Below are positions 1-12,172 of a DNA stretch of 64,000 bases, piece by piece. Origin of the DNA: Amaranthus tricolor (Eukaryota > Streptophyta > Magnoliopsida > Caryophyllales > Amaranthaceae). The DNA lies in assembly GCF_026212465.1 (NCBI RefSeq), contig NC_080049.1, forward strand, positions 6,228,964-6,292,963, read 5' to 3'. Both the position numbers and the translations under genes were made by a program. Position 1 is the stretch's first letter; each line of letters starts with the position of its first letter. The notes under the pieces were generated by a model that was not told where the DNA came from, made no database searches, and saw only the letters and a program-made list of their open reading frames with translations.

Positions 1-39
1 CGACTGGTAGGTTTTTTTTTTAAAGAAAAATTATTATTA

Positions 40-57
40 GTTTTATTTATATTATTA

Positions 58-128
<71 letters not shown>

Positions 129-137
129 GTTATTATT

Positions 138-176
<39 letters not shown>

Positions 177-237
177 TTATTTTTTTTTTGTTTTAATTAT
201 TATATTTAATTTCTTTTTTTAAATATTTTTATTATTA

Positions 238-279
<42 letters not shown>
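40..279. repeat. ATT/TTA trinucleotide microsatellite
   Basis: Two long runs of ATT (about 40-176 and 226-279) are separated by a T-rich stretch. The first run carries a few G interruptions. It is a simple repeat with no coding content. Confidence 0.95.
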
Positions 280-1419
280 AATAAGAAAATTTATGTCCAG
301 TGGCATAGTTGTAATTTTTTAAATTTCAGGAGCAAATTCGTAATATCATTAGGGAGGGAGTGGCGATAAAATGAAAAGGATGGCGAACTTTAAGAATCGG
401 GTATTTTTTTTGTCACATTCTTTCCTAATCTATCAACATGATGTTGATCTAAACAAGTGTCAAAATTAAATCAAGTACAATTTACTTTTCCGTCCCACTT
501 AGTGATATTTTTTCTGATAATTTGTTATTATATTGATTATAAGTATTTTAGAAGGAGTGAATATAAGGGTGATTGATTTTTATCCATAACACTTGTACAA
601 ATTATCTTATAGGACAATAGGAGTAGTAGTATATTTGCTTTTTACATGCAGTATTGTCGGCCTAAGGTGCATGGCCAAACATTACATACTATTCCTATTT
701 CTCGGTCAAACAATTTAGGAGTACATTTCAGTATTTTACTTAGAATGATTGATCTTTTTGTCTTGTAAATGGTATCAAATGCTGACAAAAAGAGACCCAC
801 ACTTATAGTACACCAAAGCTATTTTACAAATTAGAGATTGCAAATAAGCACTACTTGATTAAAATAACTGATTTGATAATTAATTTTATGATTTAATTTG
901 AATAATTAATTTTGAACATATTATTAAAAGTAACTTGTTCAAAATTAGTTTACTCATATTTCATAAAATCTTTGGGCTTTTCAATTTCCTTTTTTTTGGT
1001 TCAAATATAATATTTAGGGCTTTTTAATTATTGGTGAGTTGTTTCTTTTATAGAGCGGACGATTTGAACCTTATTAGACATGATTTAATTTATGTATGAT
1101 GCTATTTACAAAATTGTGGGTCTTTTAATAATATTTGTATTTATTGGCCCTTAGATTAAAATCTTTGTTAACTTAATTAATAAAACAACAATACGAGATT
1201 ATAATAACTTAATCTTAAGGTAAATTTAAGTTACATTTCTTATTAATTCAATCAAGAATACGATAATATGAGATTAGAATTAATTAGATTAGCCAATTAA
1301 TTAGACAATAACATAATTTGACATGATCTCGTTATGACCCATGTTCCATGAATAATAAGTGCAAATTGACATTCATGTGAAATAATAACAATTCCTAATA
1401 ACTTAATCACGAATTCTTG
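280..1419. other. AT-rich spacer, nothing recognised
   Basis: No ORF of note, RNA gene or paired terminal repeat was seen. The stretch is AT-rich and has many short TTAATTA-type words, as expected of neutral plant intergenic DNA. Confidence 0.5.
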
Positions 1420-1665
1420 TGAAAGACCATCTCTAATTGGTTCAACTCATTATATATTTATTGAAATATTATAAGTTAAAATTAAAAATAATGTAAGTAG
1501 ACATTTAAGATATTGTAAGTAGGCATTAAGGATATAATAAGTAAACATCAAGAATAATGTAAGTAAGCATTAAAAATACGATAAGTAGACATTAAGTTTA
1601 AATGGGTCGACTCTAAAAGACGTCTCACAAATAGACGGTCTCTCAAGAGACTAGCTGTAACTTAA
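1420..1665. mobile_element. MITE-like repeat with internal 24-bp minisatellite
   Basis: The left part (AAAGACCATCTCT near 1423) and the right part (read on the minus strand, GAGAGACCGTCTATT near 1650) form an imperfect inverted repeat of the GAGACGGTCT class. Between them lie about five tandem units of roughly 24 bp (1490-1597), each containing GTAAGTAGACATTAAG or a close variant. No ORF is present. The element class is unknown. The inverted ends make a non-autonomous DNA element the best guess. Confidence 0.4.
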
Positions 1666-3861
1666 TTATTCTTATCATTGAACTCCACTAGTTTAAATAT
1701 TGGGTTTTAGATAACTTTCATCATATATATTTTTATTTTCTGTGCGTAGTTTTTTAAATTTAGTAATCCAATGATCATTCTCCCACCTTTAATTATACCA
1801 CACAAAGTTATGATATATGAAGCACCAACCCTAACACACATTATGATGTTAGGAACCATAAGAAAAAACCTTACCTCTAATTTATAGAAGCCCAAACAAA
1901 CACATAATATGATTAGATAAAAACACCCATTTTGTTAGTTTGACCCATTATTAATAATAGTGGTCCAAATTACAAACTAGTTCTTAGGACATTAAACAAC
2001 CATTAAGTGAAAAACTCATAAAAGTATCAAAAGAGCTACATAAAGCTACCAAAATACTAGGAAGCAACAAAATATTGATTATAGGAGTATATGTATGATA
2101 GTATATCAAATATTGATTAATTCTTTTTATTTTGCTTTAAAATATTGGTAATTTCGAAGAATTATGTGTAGTTCATGTACAAATATTTTGCATTATTTTA
2201 GTTTTTAGATTCTACAAACTATTTGAGGATCATTTAAAAACTAAAACTCCGAAAAAGAAACTAATCATTCCATTAAAGCATAAGACTAAGATTATAGCAC
2301 CCCACAATTATAAGAAAAATGCTAGATCATTAATGTTATAACATAGTAACTTTACCACTAATGAGCTAGGATGAAATTGAGGCAATGCTCAATTTTTGGG
2401 ATTATATCAAGATGAGAAATTTAACTATGCCAAGATAATGACTAATGCACTATCTAAAAAGGGGAGGAGGCTAAAAATTCCCTAATCTAAAGAACAAAAT
2501 ATAGATTAATCAATAAGTATCTTGTTCAAAGGTTTAATTAGAATCCTAAGTGCACTCAAATGACAAAGACTAAGAGAAAGTTCATGTCAAAATCCAATTG
2601 ATGGATGTCAAAATCCAAGTGATTGGTTGATGTAAACTAAACAACTTTATACCCATCAATTAGTGTCCCCAATTAGGCAAGCCAAGTAGACCCCTAATTA
2701 CATGAACACATCCTATTTTCTTTCTTTCTCCTACAACATGATTGCACTCATATGCTAAGGGAAGAAGTATAGGGGACCACATTAACATTTTCATATAACT
2801 ACAAATAGTATTTCTATACTACACTTACTTTTTCTACTTAGTTTTTTTCCCTTTTTACTCATCACTTTCCATGTTGTTTTTGTTAGCAAAGATATGATGC
2901 CTATGAAAAGAAGATTACATAAAGAGAGAAGAAGATTTGAGGTAGGGAGAGTATTCATAGAGTGCACAGCCACCTTACCAATCGTTGTGGCAAACATGTT
3001 GATAATATAAGTTTGAAATATGTATCACAAATGGAAATTTATATGTACAAATAATATACTGCTTTGTCTTACATATTTTGCATCCTTTTAAATTACGATG
3101 TTAGAGTTCTTTTATATTAAGTGATGTAAAATGAATGAGACAAATAAATAGTACCTTTGTTCCATAATACTTATACCATTTATGACTTACATAATTATCA
3201 AGAAAAAGAGTAGTTGATAGCAAAATATCGTTGTTGTTCCTAAATAATAACAAAAATATAGACCTAATGAGTTATGAAGTAAGAGAAAATAGGATAACAT
3301 TTCTAAGTTACTTCATACTAACCTATACAGCAATATAACAAGTTTTGTAAAACACATCAAAGAAAAGTATAACAATTTTTTTTTTTCATTCTATTATTCT
3401 TGTTATATTTCACTTTATTATGCAATCTAATGTTATTTTGATTATTTATAATTAAGTTACAGCTAACTAAATATTATAAAAATTTATAATACAAAAATAC
3501 CCAAATAAAAGATTTAAATAAGATTTCAAAACTGGGGGTATATAACAACTAAACCTAGCTGTAATAGCCACATAGATGTATAACTTCATGAATTTCTACT
3601 CAAGTGCTTCGAGTTAATGCAGGTACTGTAGTTTTTGTTTGTCTTCCCAAATTCCAATATTGACAGTTTATCTGATCTTTATCTTTGGTCGGTTACTATT
3701 CCCATAAAGAATAAAAAAAACAAGTGTCTATTGTCTAATTTTATTTTGGGAATGAATGTATGGTAAATATAATGATATATTTTATTTGCATGACAAGAAA
3801 TAAAAAAAATGCATGATTAGAAGTAATATGTTTTACTCATTTTGTCACATTTCAATTTTCA
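1666..3861. other. Spacer with one small hydrophobic ORF, probably fortuitous
   Basis: Mostly featureless AT-rich DNA. The minus-strand ORF 2997-2791 (68 residues) has a hydrophobic stretch near residues 20-40 followed by a Lys-rich tail. No family was recognised and no supporting promoter or splice structure was seen, so it is not called a gene. Confidence 0.4.
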
Positions 3862-3939
3862 ATGTAAAAGTTGTTTAATCTAATTTTTCCAAAATGGGTG
3901 ATGTGAAAGTTGTTTAATCTAATTTTTCCAAAATGGGTG
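3862..3939. repeat. Direct tandem duplication, 2 x 39 bp
   Basis: Two adjacent 39-bp copies (3862-3900 and 3901-3939) differ at about one position. Each contains AAAGTTGTTTAATC followed by TTTTTCCAAAATGGGTG. Confidence 0.95.
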
Positions 3940-4129
3940 AGGACCGAAGAGTAGTAATCTAATGATATTTTTATATCAAAAAAATCCTATTATACTAAGA
4001 TGTGGTTTTAATGATGTCAGTGTAAATTTCAATTCTCCTAGTGTAGTAAATGATTTTGATCTTCTCATAGTCTATTTTATGCCTTGTACTTTGGAGGAGG
4101 AAGATATATTGCAATGAAACATGAGAGTT

Positions 4130-4660
4130 TGAGGTTTAGATAACTACATGAGGTGATATACGTGGTGCATGTAGGGTGCCTTGAACAAGGCAAAAGGTGT
4201 ACAAGAAGGTGCACAACACTTGGTTCATGCTTTGAATGAGGCAAGAGGAACAAATTAGGAATGTGCCTTGAACGAGGTACAACACGTGAAGAAAACAAAG
4301 AATGTCATTGAGCTGGTGTTCATTCAAGCACATACAGTGCTCGTCCAAGCACCTTTTATATAGTCCATTTCGACTTCCTAGTTTGCACGATACTTGGGGA
4401 TAAGCATACTACTTTTTCCTAGAGCTATTCTATTTGTTTGGAGGCTATATAAGAGTCCTAAATCAAATTAAAATGGCACATGAGGAGGCTAATACATACA
4501 GAGCAACTAGGGTTGAGTGTCAAAAGAGTTCCTTATTTGTATTAGTGTGTGATTCCATTAAAGTTATAAACTTTATGTTTCCATTAAGGTTGTTCTCAAT
4601 GTTTATGAGAGTTATTTCATCAATGTAATTTTAATTAGTAAATAAAATATAATCTTGTTT
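4130..4660 (+). other. Possible degraded LTR fragment
   Basis: The stretch contains repeated GAACAAGGC/GAACGAGG words and a plausible TATA box (CTATATAAGAG near 4445), followed by about 200 bp of untranslated-looking sequence, as in copia LTRs. No matching partner LTR, primer site or target duplication was found. ORFs here on both strands look accidental. Confidence 0.25.
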
Positions 4661-5212
4661 GTAAGAAATGTATCTAAGATACCTCATTAATTATATTTGT
4701 GTTTTTATATTGTTTATTTTGTGTCATTGATTTTTCTATTGCATTTTTCTTCTTATTTTTTTTACATAGGGGAGGTCATTAGCCTTTTATTTCAAGATTG
4801 AGCCAGTTGGAAGATTGGGTAGAATTGATAGTGGAAGAGATGGAAACATATTAATTGATGTAATAAATAATATAAAAGATTTGAGTTATTTTGGGTAATT
4901 TTTTTTTAATAAGTTACTATTGACTAAAAGGAATGAGGTGTAGTGGACCATATTAATTAGATACAGTCTTGGTTGTCAGAGTAAAGGTCTCCTACTTGTG
5001 ACAGAATGTCTGGAATTTAGATAGTGCTAATGAGAGGTTGGCAATGAGTGTATGGTTATATTGTTATTTGTTAGCTTATAAATGTCATGTATCATGCTAT
5101 TTATTCAATTCTCCATTACCAAATAATTTCATTGACCTATGTTTTTTGTCTGTGAGGTTTTGTGGAGAAATAGGGAAGCTTAGAGAAGAAGTAGCACCCA
5201 CTATTCAACAAT
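4661..5212. other. Spacer, nothing recognised
   Basis: AT-rich sequence without ORFs, paired repeats or RNA-like structure that I can support. Confidence 0.4.
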
Positions 5213-5347
5213 GAGTAAATTAATCTATGACAAAAGAAGGTAAAAATAGTACTCTCCGTCTCACCAAATACCTATAAAGTAAATTTGGTGAGACGGAGGG
5301 AGAACTGCATTTATTATTTTTTTTTGTCATAGATTCATTAAATTTAC
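5213..5347. mobile_element. Miniature Stowaway-type hairpin inside a second inverted repeat
   Basis: The inner hairpin runs from 5252 to 5302. The left arm CTCTCCGTCTCACCAAAT and the right arm (5283-5302) pair over 16 bases with a 13-nt loop (5270-5282). CTCC.TCCGT is the Stowaway terminus, and TA lies at 5250-5251, the usual target dinucleotide. The right flank reads AA, not TA. Outside it, GTAAATTAATCTATGACAAAA (5215-5235) pairs with 5322-5346 with a 5-nt bulge. The inner element has lost nearly all of its interior. Confidence 0.65.
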
Positions 5348-6360
5348 CTTATCGGTATATGGTGGATAAACCAAGAAATGAGGCAAAATTATATATTATG
5401 GGATAGTAAAATAAATATATGAATGATATAAAGAGATAAGTCGATTATAAGGATGTAAATTAAAGAAAATATGTGGATAATGTATCGAGCCTTCCAAAAC
5501 CATAAAGGTAAAAATGCATAAGAAAATTTCAATAAAACATGCAAATTTTAATGTCTAATCTTGATCGTTTGGACTTCTTATAAATGACGAAGAAATTGGA
5601 TAATTTTTTAAAATGATGTTTAGCTTATAATTGATGCTTTGCTTTATTTTTTTTTTCCACAAGTCATATGCATTTTTATTTCTGTATCAAAACTACTATC
5701 TATATTAATTATATTGTCTTTTTTATTAATTATACATATTTATATGACCTTGAAAATAGACTCATATATCCATGCCTTTTAGATAGCACAATAACTCAAA
5801 TTCTTTTGAAATACGAGGCATTCAAAAGAAATGTTAAAAATAAGATGTATATGCGTTAACGATATTAAATTTATGTGTCATGCTTTGATTAAGTTTAACC
5901 TTATATATATGTGAAATCAGATGCACTAAGTGAATAATTTTTTTTCTAACTTATTCTATTTTTTTTTCATATCCCAATATGTCGATAAAAAATAAAAATA
6001 AATAAAAAACAGAAAATATATAATTTTGTCCATTTAGTTTGTGTCTACGTGTTCCTTCTTTTATGGCCCCTACCTCATCCTTCTTTCTTATGTGTTGCAT
6101 GAGGATGACCAAAAAGAAAAGAGAAAGTGGGTTATGAATTTGTGCACAAATAGTTTGATATGTCTTGACACTTAAGGGGTGTCCCCTACCCTTCTCTCCT
6201 ACACAAAGAAAACCCTTGTTAAATATACTAGTAGTATTTCATCTTTATCTTTAATTTGACAATGGAAGTAGGTGTAGATATGTAGGTTCAAAGTATCTAA
6301 GATTTTGAACATTTTTATTTTTTGAAACATCTTTGTTTATGTAATGTGCTTGTATATTAA
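5348..6360. other. Spacer, nothing recognised
   Basis: AT-rich stretch. The plus-strand ORF of 63 codons at 5668-5859 has a composition expected from AT-rich random sequence and no domain. Confidence 0.4.
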
Positions 6361-6635
6361 AGTGTTTGATAATTAGTCTTCTTATTGGTTTTTTTAATTA
6401 TTTTTGATTTATAGTTTTTTTTTATCGATTAAATGGTCAATAAATAAATATTTGATAAATGATTTTTAAACTAGCTAAAAAAACTAACATTTAAGCCAAA
6501 ATTCAATAAGTTCTACCAAACATCTCCAGAATAACTATCTTAAACAACTAACATATTAGGTAATACTTTTAGCTTATCAAATCAACTAATAATTTTAGCC
6601 CACAACTCAAGCTAATAACAATTTGCCGAAACAGT
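6361..6635. mobile_element. hAT-like MITE remnant (tentative)
   Basis: The left end AGTGTTTGATAATTAG and the right end read on the minus strand, ACTGTTTCGGCAAATTG, are imperfect terminal inverted repeats of the kind seen in hAT-derived MITEs. The interior has the usual AGCTAAAA/TTTAGCTT words. No 8-bp target duplication survives (flanks TATATTAA and CCATTGCC). Confidence 0.35.
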
Positions 6636-8031
6636 CCATTGCCACTTTCCCCATGCCATGGAGATCATGCTTCTCTATATTCTGATTTAATGCAAGTACT
6701 TTCTAAATCCAGATTTGTGCAAAATCTAAATAATAGTGATGTTAAATTATTAAATATCATTAAATAAATTGTGAAATTTATAACTAGAATCATCAATCTT
6801 TTCTCATCGTTTTCAATAAATAAGATACTTCTACTTTACATCAACATGTAACATTACAATATTAAATGTGAATACATGGTTTCCACTTTCCTTAAATAGA
6901 ACTTAGAGCTTGTATATTGATGTTCAAAGAGATTGAAAAACATTAACAAAATAGTACATGACATGAGCTAAAAGAAGAAATTGCACAAAGGTTGAAAAGA
7001 AATGATTTCTCCACCGAGTTATAGTTGTCTTTTCAAAATAGTTGAAAGTGATCAAAACTTAATTGAAATTCATTTCATAATCTCTTGATCAGAGTTTTAC
7101 TTGTATGCCATTATTATTATTTTTTATTGAAATTGATAAAATAGATTATTTTCATATTTGAAGCTATTACAGAGAATTTTTAGTTATTCTTGTTACTTTT
7201 TTGGAATAACTTCAAGGCTCTGTTTGGATGAAAGAAAATGGAGAAAAAAAAAAAAGAAAAGAGATTTGGAGGTATAAAAATTCCCTTAAGGCATACTTGG
7301 ATTAGATGTAAATATTTAACGAGGTAAAAAATCTAAGTAAGAAAACAAAGTTGTTAAATGAGAAATTAGTGAAAATTAATTGTTGTAGAGGTGGGAGAAT
7401 GATTGCAAAGTAATGAAAAATGAAGAGAGCTCTCAATTTTGTGGGATAAATATTTACTCTAGGAAAGGGTAGGGGATGTATTACCTCCATGATAGGGAAA
7501 ATCATCTTCTTTTTACATCATTATTTTTATTTCATGCTTATTTTACCTTCTTCACAATTATCTCAACTACTTCAAATGCATCTATATTTGCTTTCATTTC
7601 ATTAGTTTGACTTTATTTCCCATTAAATATTTACATCCAATTAAATCATACCTTTATTTAGATAATAAAAAGAAAGGAGAGGATTTGGAGTGAAGAATAT
7701 TGAAGGAATTAAATCCCTTTATTTTGTTAACATTTAAATCTCTCCATAAGAGAATAGATATAAAAGGAAATAAAAGTTCCATACTTTCCCCTCTCCTTCC
7801 TTATACGAACAATAAAGTTTATTCCCTTTCTTCACCTTTCCTTCTTTTCCCTTTTTTTTCTTTCTCTCCCCTTCCTTTTTATCTCCTTAATATGATATCC
7901 AAATATAGTGCAAGTGTCTAACAAACCAATGTCAAAAAAAGTAGATCTACATCTCTTAAAATCTAATAACAATAAACATAAAGTTCACCCTATTAAAAGT
8001 ACTTAAAACTTGATGCTCTTAAATTTTCATA
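6636..8031. other. Spacer with GTTTGGAT-type repeat ends
   Basis: Between 7218 and 7915 there are purine-rich and pyrimidine-rich blocks. CTGTTTGGATGAAAG is near the left and, in opposite orientation, ATATCCAAATATAGTG is near the right, suggesting a decayed foldback element of the class also seen at 38.04-38.53 kb. ORFs at 7302-7505 and 7700-7921 are by-products of this composition. Confidence 0.3.
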
Positions 8032-8286
8032 CTTCCTCCGTTTTGAAATAGTCGCTACATTTCTGTTATTTACACTATTTATCGTTCAAACTTATTTTAT
8101 GTATTGCGATTAATGTGTAAGAAAAAATATAGTCATGTGGGATCTTGTTTGAATCGTCTAATCGCATACTTTCATAATATTAACTTATAATTTTTAGATG
8201 TGTATAGTTTAATATATAAATGATTAAAATATCACATTGGATTGTGTAAAAAGTTAAATGTAGCAAGTATAATGAAACGGAAGAAA
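8032..8286. mobile_element. Stowaway MITE, 255 bp
   Basis: It begins CTTCCTCCGTTTTGAAATAG and, read from the other end, TTTCTTCCGTTTCATTATAC, so it has about 30 bp of imperfect terminal inverted repeat continuing into CGCTACATTT/TTGCTACATTT. TA dinucleotides flank both ends (8030-8031 and 8287-8288), the target duplication of Stowaway (Tc1/mariner-derived) elements. Length and lack of coding capacity fit the family. Confidence 0.85.
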
Positions 8287-9270
8287 TATTAAATTTGGAT
8301 ATATTGCTAGAATTGTTGTTAGGGATAACTAGTTTCTCAACCATAATGATATCCCTAACATTGCCAAACTTCAAACTAGGAACAAGATCAATTCCCTGGA
8401 ATCCTACAAGAGTCCAATTTGACTTAAAAATGTTGGACATTTAGAGTATATAAAGATCTAGTTTATATATATACTACGTATTATGTATAGTAGTGGGATA
8501 ATATGCAAAATATATCAAGTCCAAAATATGCCTAATAAATAAAAATGCAAATTAGAAAACAGTGGGAAAGCAGCGACTTATCGCTTGTTGAAAGCAAGGT
8601 CTCAAAATGAGACAGAACCCAAAGCCGAGTCGACGTTTGGGTGAAAGTCGAGTCAGCTTTATTTCGTTAATGATGTTTGTTATCAATTATCACTAATGTA
8701 TGTTGACTACTTCTGGTAGTTAATAATGATGAATCATTATATTATTGAATGATAAATTTGACAGAGGAAAAGTCATGATCATAAACATTAAAAAATATTA
8801 AAAAAAATTAGTGGAAAAAATATAGGAAATACAACTAATAAAAAAATATTTTTATAAAGTTAGTGAGAAACATATGGAGACCATAACGAATATAAAAATT
8901 TTAAAAAGTTAGTGAAATATATGTGGAGATCATAGACATTATTAAAGTACTCCTATCAAAATGAAGATGAACAAAGTTACTTTTTTCCAAAATTTGTGAT
9001 ATAAATGGAGAGAATTCCTTGTCACTTGTATTTTCAAATTTGAACTCCAATCTTTAGACTTTGGTATATCAGATTTCTTCAAATTTCGTTTATTTATTAA
9101 CCAGACTCATATAAGATTCACCCTAGTTTTACACTTTATCTTCATATTCACTCTAAACTCATATTTATTGGACCAAGAAAAAGTGGAGGCGGATTTAAAG
9201 TGAGGTCAACGAGGTCAGTTGACATCACTTAAATCCAAAATAAAATAAAATAGTATAAAGAAATATATGC
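8287..9270. other. Spacer, nothing firm
   Basis: Contains a short GC-richer patch at 8565-8660 with repeated GAGTCGAC/GAGTCAGC words. No ORF or structured RNA is supported. Confidence 0.35.
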
Positions 9271-9274
9271 TAGA

Positions 9275-9323
9275 TCAGTGGTTAGTACTCTTATCTCCCA
9301 CAGCATAAACCTAGGTTCAAAAC
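9275..9323 (+). other. tRNA-like box A and box B pair (SINE-like)
   Basis: TCAGTGGTTAGTA (9275-9287) resembles an RNA polymerase III box A, and GGTTCAAAAC (9314-9323) resembles box B. They are spaced about 30-40 bp apart as in tRNA-derived SINEs. The flanking sequence is A-rich upstream and T-rich downstream. No acceptor stem can be closed, so it is not a functional tRNA gene. No target duplication was identified. Confidence 0.4.
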
Positions 9324-9544
9324 TTATTAATAGCATTCATGAATTTTTTTTTTCTGTTTTTATTACCCCTATTAATTACCCCAAATTCCCAAAAAAAGTA
9401 GAAGCCCAACAGGCAGCAGTGAGCCAGTGAATGTCAAAGCCTTTACCAAAGACCCAAACCCTCTGTGAGACTATGACCGACACCATCTGACCGGCAACCG
9501 GCGTCCACCACTCCACTTGCCGGCTACCGCGCTGCACATCACTA

Positions 9545-10517
9545 GAGGTGTTCATTCGGGTGATCAGGTCGGTTTCGGACAGGTATAATTCGATTCGATT
9601 GTATTTTGGATGCGTGTTGCGACGAGTCACACTCGGGTCGAGTCGGTTAGTCACGGTTCGGTTGAAGATCGATTATTCGAACTATCGGATTAGCATTAGT
9701 TCGGTGTCGGTTGAAGTTCGTGTCAAGTTTCAATCGGTCGCGGGTTGTCATCGGTTAATAATTGGTTCGGTTTTTTATCGGGTACAGATCGGGTTCGGGT
9801 ATTTTTCAAGTAGAACTTGGCTACGAATTGCGAATTACTAATTACTATTGATCGAGTCAGTATCAGATTAAGTTATTAGTCATTTTTTAGTTGATGATAA
9901 GGTTCATTTACTTAAAGCAAAATAGTGAAAATGCAAATCAATTAGTGATCATTATTACATTGTTACTTTTACTTGTTTGTCCAAAAATTAAAATTAAAAA
10001 GTTCTATCAATTTTCATTTAATTCGATTAAAAGTAGTTAAATAAACATTGATCATTAATTATTAACTCTAAATATATGAAACCATGTATTTATAAAATTA
10101 TTTTATTAAAATATTTATCACTTTATTAAAATAACTAATAAGATGATTGAATATGAGTCGATCATACTTCTATGTAAAAAATTGGTTCAGGTTTACGGTA
10201 ATTCGATCTAAACTTTGTTTGGGTAAAGTCGGTTTTAGCCGGATCGAGTTCGGTCTCGAGCATGATTCAGATCGAATATGACTTGGGTCGGTCATTATTA
10301 GGTCGCGTATCTCGGTTAATGTTTATGTGTCTGTTAGAAAAATCGGTTACAGCTCAGGTTCAATTTTCCCATTTTCGGTTGTCAACCGGTTCGGGTATAA
10401 ATTCGGGTCGGGTAACGTCGGTTCGATAAACCTAAAAAAAAAAAGCATATTTTCAGGTCGATTTACTTTCGGTTTCGGATCGAATTTTCGGGTCGGATCA
10501 CTTTTGAACAACTCTAC
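9545..10517. mobile_element. Non-coding element rich in TCGGTT/GGTTCGG words
   Basis: Both ends are dense in short words such as TCGGTT, GGTTCGG, TCGGGT and GATCG (about 9550-9850 and 10180-10510), and the middle is plain AT-rich. The outer ends form an imperfect inverted repeat: TAGAGGTGTTCATTCGGGTG at 9543 on the plus strand, and TAGAGTTGTTCAAAAGTGAT read on the minus strand from about 10517. ORFs on both strands inside it come from the repeated words. The class is not known to me; a foldback or MITE-like element is likely. Confidence 0.5.
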
Positions 10518-11579
10518 ACATGACTGTCTTTTGTTGGACCATTTATGCTTTCTCTTGTTTAAGGTTATTTTTTTTCTTTTTTCTTTACAATTTTTTGTCA
10601 TTTAATCTTAATGTGATTTGTTTCATAGTTTGTCAAATGATGACATTATACATCGCTTCGAAAATATGAAAACGCGACATGGGCATTTGCCTTAATTTAT
10701 TAAATGGTGATTGTAATTTTTTTTATTATTGCCATCACTTTTTTTTTTCTGGATCCGCCACTGAGAAAAAACTACATATTGTTGAACCAACAAAGAAAAT
10801 AACACTGTCTCACTTCAAGAGTCTTTGTAATTCAAGACTCCACATTTTTTTCTTCTTTGCTAAAGCTAGTCTTTATTAAAGATTCACTTGTAAAGCTCAT
10901 TACAAGCTTGCATTATTCTTACCCAAATACAGGAAATGATTGTGCATCCTTATAAGTTGTAAAGATCAACTGAAAACATGTTATTACAACAATAAAATTG
11001 CTTACACTTTAGTTCCTAACCTTTGCCCTAAAGAAAAGCCACTTAATATGAGGTAATGATTTATTATGGTAATCATCAAATCCTAGTAATATCCATATTT
11101 GTTATTACACACATTTAGTTGCATACATGATTTCTCCAACCTTGCTTTTTTTTTTTTTAAAAAAAAAAAATGTCCCTCAAACCTTAATTAAATGAAACCT
11201 CTTAGCATTAATGTAATGACATGTTGTGATCTATTGATATTAAGTTCCTCAAGCCTAGAATCTTATATGTGCAAGTGCAAGGTCAGACAAAAATATCAAT
11301 TTCCAGTACTCAATATATATGCCTTCAAACTTGTCTTACCATGCACAGTAAACCCAGAATTAGAGAAAATGCAAAATAAAATTGTCATGTTATGTATCCA
11401 TTCATAACAGTTAGCAATAATATAGGAACAAAGCAGTAGATTACAGATTCATGACCTAATATATCCGATGTTAGTTGACATTCAGGTTGAGCTACACATA
11501 ACTTTCCCCTGATGTTTTATGCTCTTAAATTTTCCCTAATTTAAGATATCAGAATATGAAATTTTATCTCAAGGAAAAT
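10518..11579. other. Spacer, possible 3' UTR of a minus-strand gene
   Basis: No coding sequence is supported. Poly-T/poly-A runs lie at 11144-11170. The stretch is downstream, on the minus strand, of the exon-like pieces at 11580-11880. Confidence 0.25.
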
Positions 11580-11880
11580 TCAATACCGTGATTCTATCAC
11601 TGAGACATCATCGCTCCAACTCCAGCACACAATGACATTCGGATGACTTGAGACACTGTAAAAATGAATCATTCCATTTGACGAACTAGAAGCTGAGTAT
11701 TGAAATTGAGATGGCTCTTGAGAAGCATACCTGTTATACTTGTCTGAGTTTGTTAGGTGCTTAGTTAACAATATAGTAATGTATCATCCATTTCACTGAG
11801 TAAAAAACAATGGTCCGAAAGGATGACATCTGACAAAGGTCATGTGTAAGCGTCTGTATATTACCTGCAAAGACAGCAAA
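11580..11880 (-). other. Exon-like pieces of an unidentified gene (tentative)
   Basis: On the minus strand, 11771-11580 is open and has gene-like composition. It is Ser-rich, then contains HFYSVSSHPNVIVCWSWSDD and ends in a stop. An AACAG acceptor-like site precedes the Tyr-Ala-Ser-Gln stretch near 11735. A second acceptor-like site, CTTTGCAG followed by GTAATATACAG, lies near 11870. I do not recognise the protein. It could be the last exons of a host gene or a relic carried by a transposon. The surrounding DNA offers no further exons that I can join with confidence. Confidence 0.25.
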
Positions 11881-12172
11881 AACAGAAACTTAGAGTTGCA
11901 CATTGACGTTTCAGCAACGAAAAGTTACAGCTTCTTAGAAAATAGAAATGCACTATATTGTGAGCATAGTGATAAAGTGCAGAAAAACAAACTGAGAACA
12001 AAGAATAAAAAGAGCTAAGTAGAAGCTTTTACTGCTTTATTGATTCAGTGTTTTGGCAAGAGAATTATTTCGCATGAGCTAGGTAGCTTATATATACAAC
12101 TCATTAAAGAAGAAGAAATGTAAGAGAAAATAAAAGAAGCTAAACGAAGGAAAAAGTGAATCAAAAATTATG

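Noticed and set aside
2791..2997. Small membrane-protein gene on the minus strand
   Set aside because: One hydrophobic stretch in AT-rich sequence is expected by chance. No family, promoter or splice support was seen.
9271..9330. tRNA gene
   Set aside because: Box A-like and box B-like words are present, but no acceptor, anticodon or D stem closes, so only a SINE-like call is made.
9376..9841. Two overlapping ORFs of more than 90 codons on opposite strands
   Set aside because: They arise from the TCGGTT/GGTTCGG word-rich element; both strands are open because of composition, and no domain is present.
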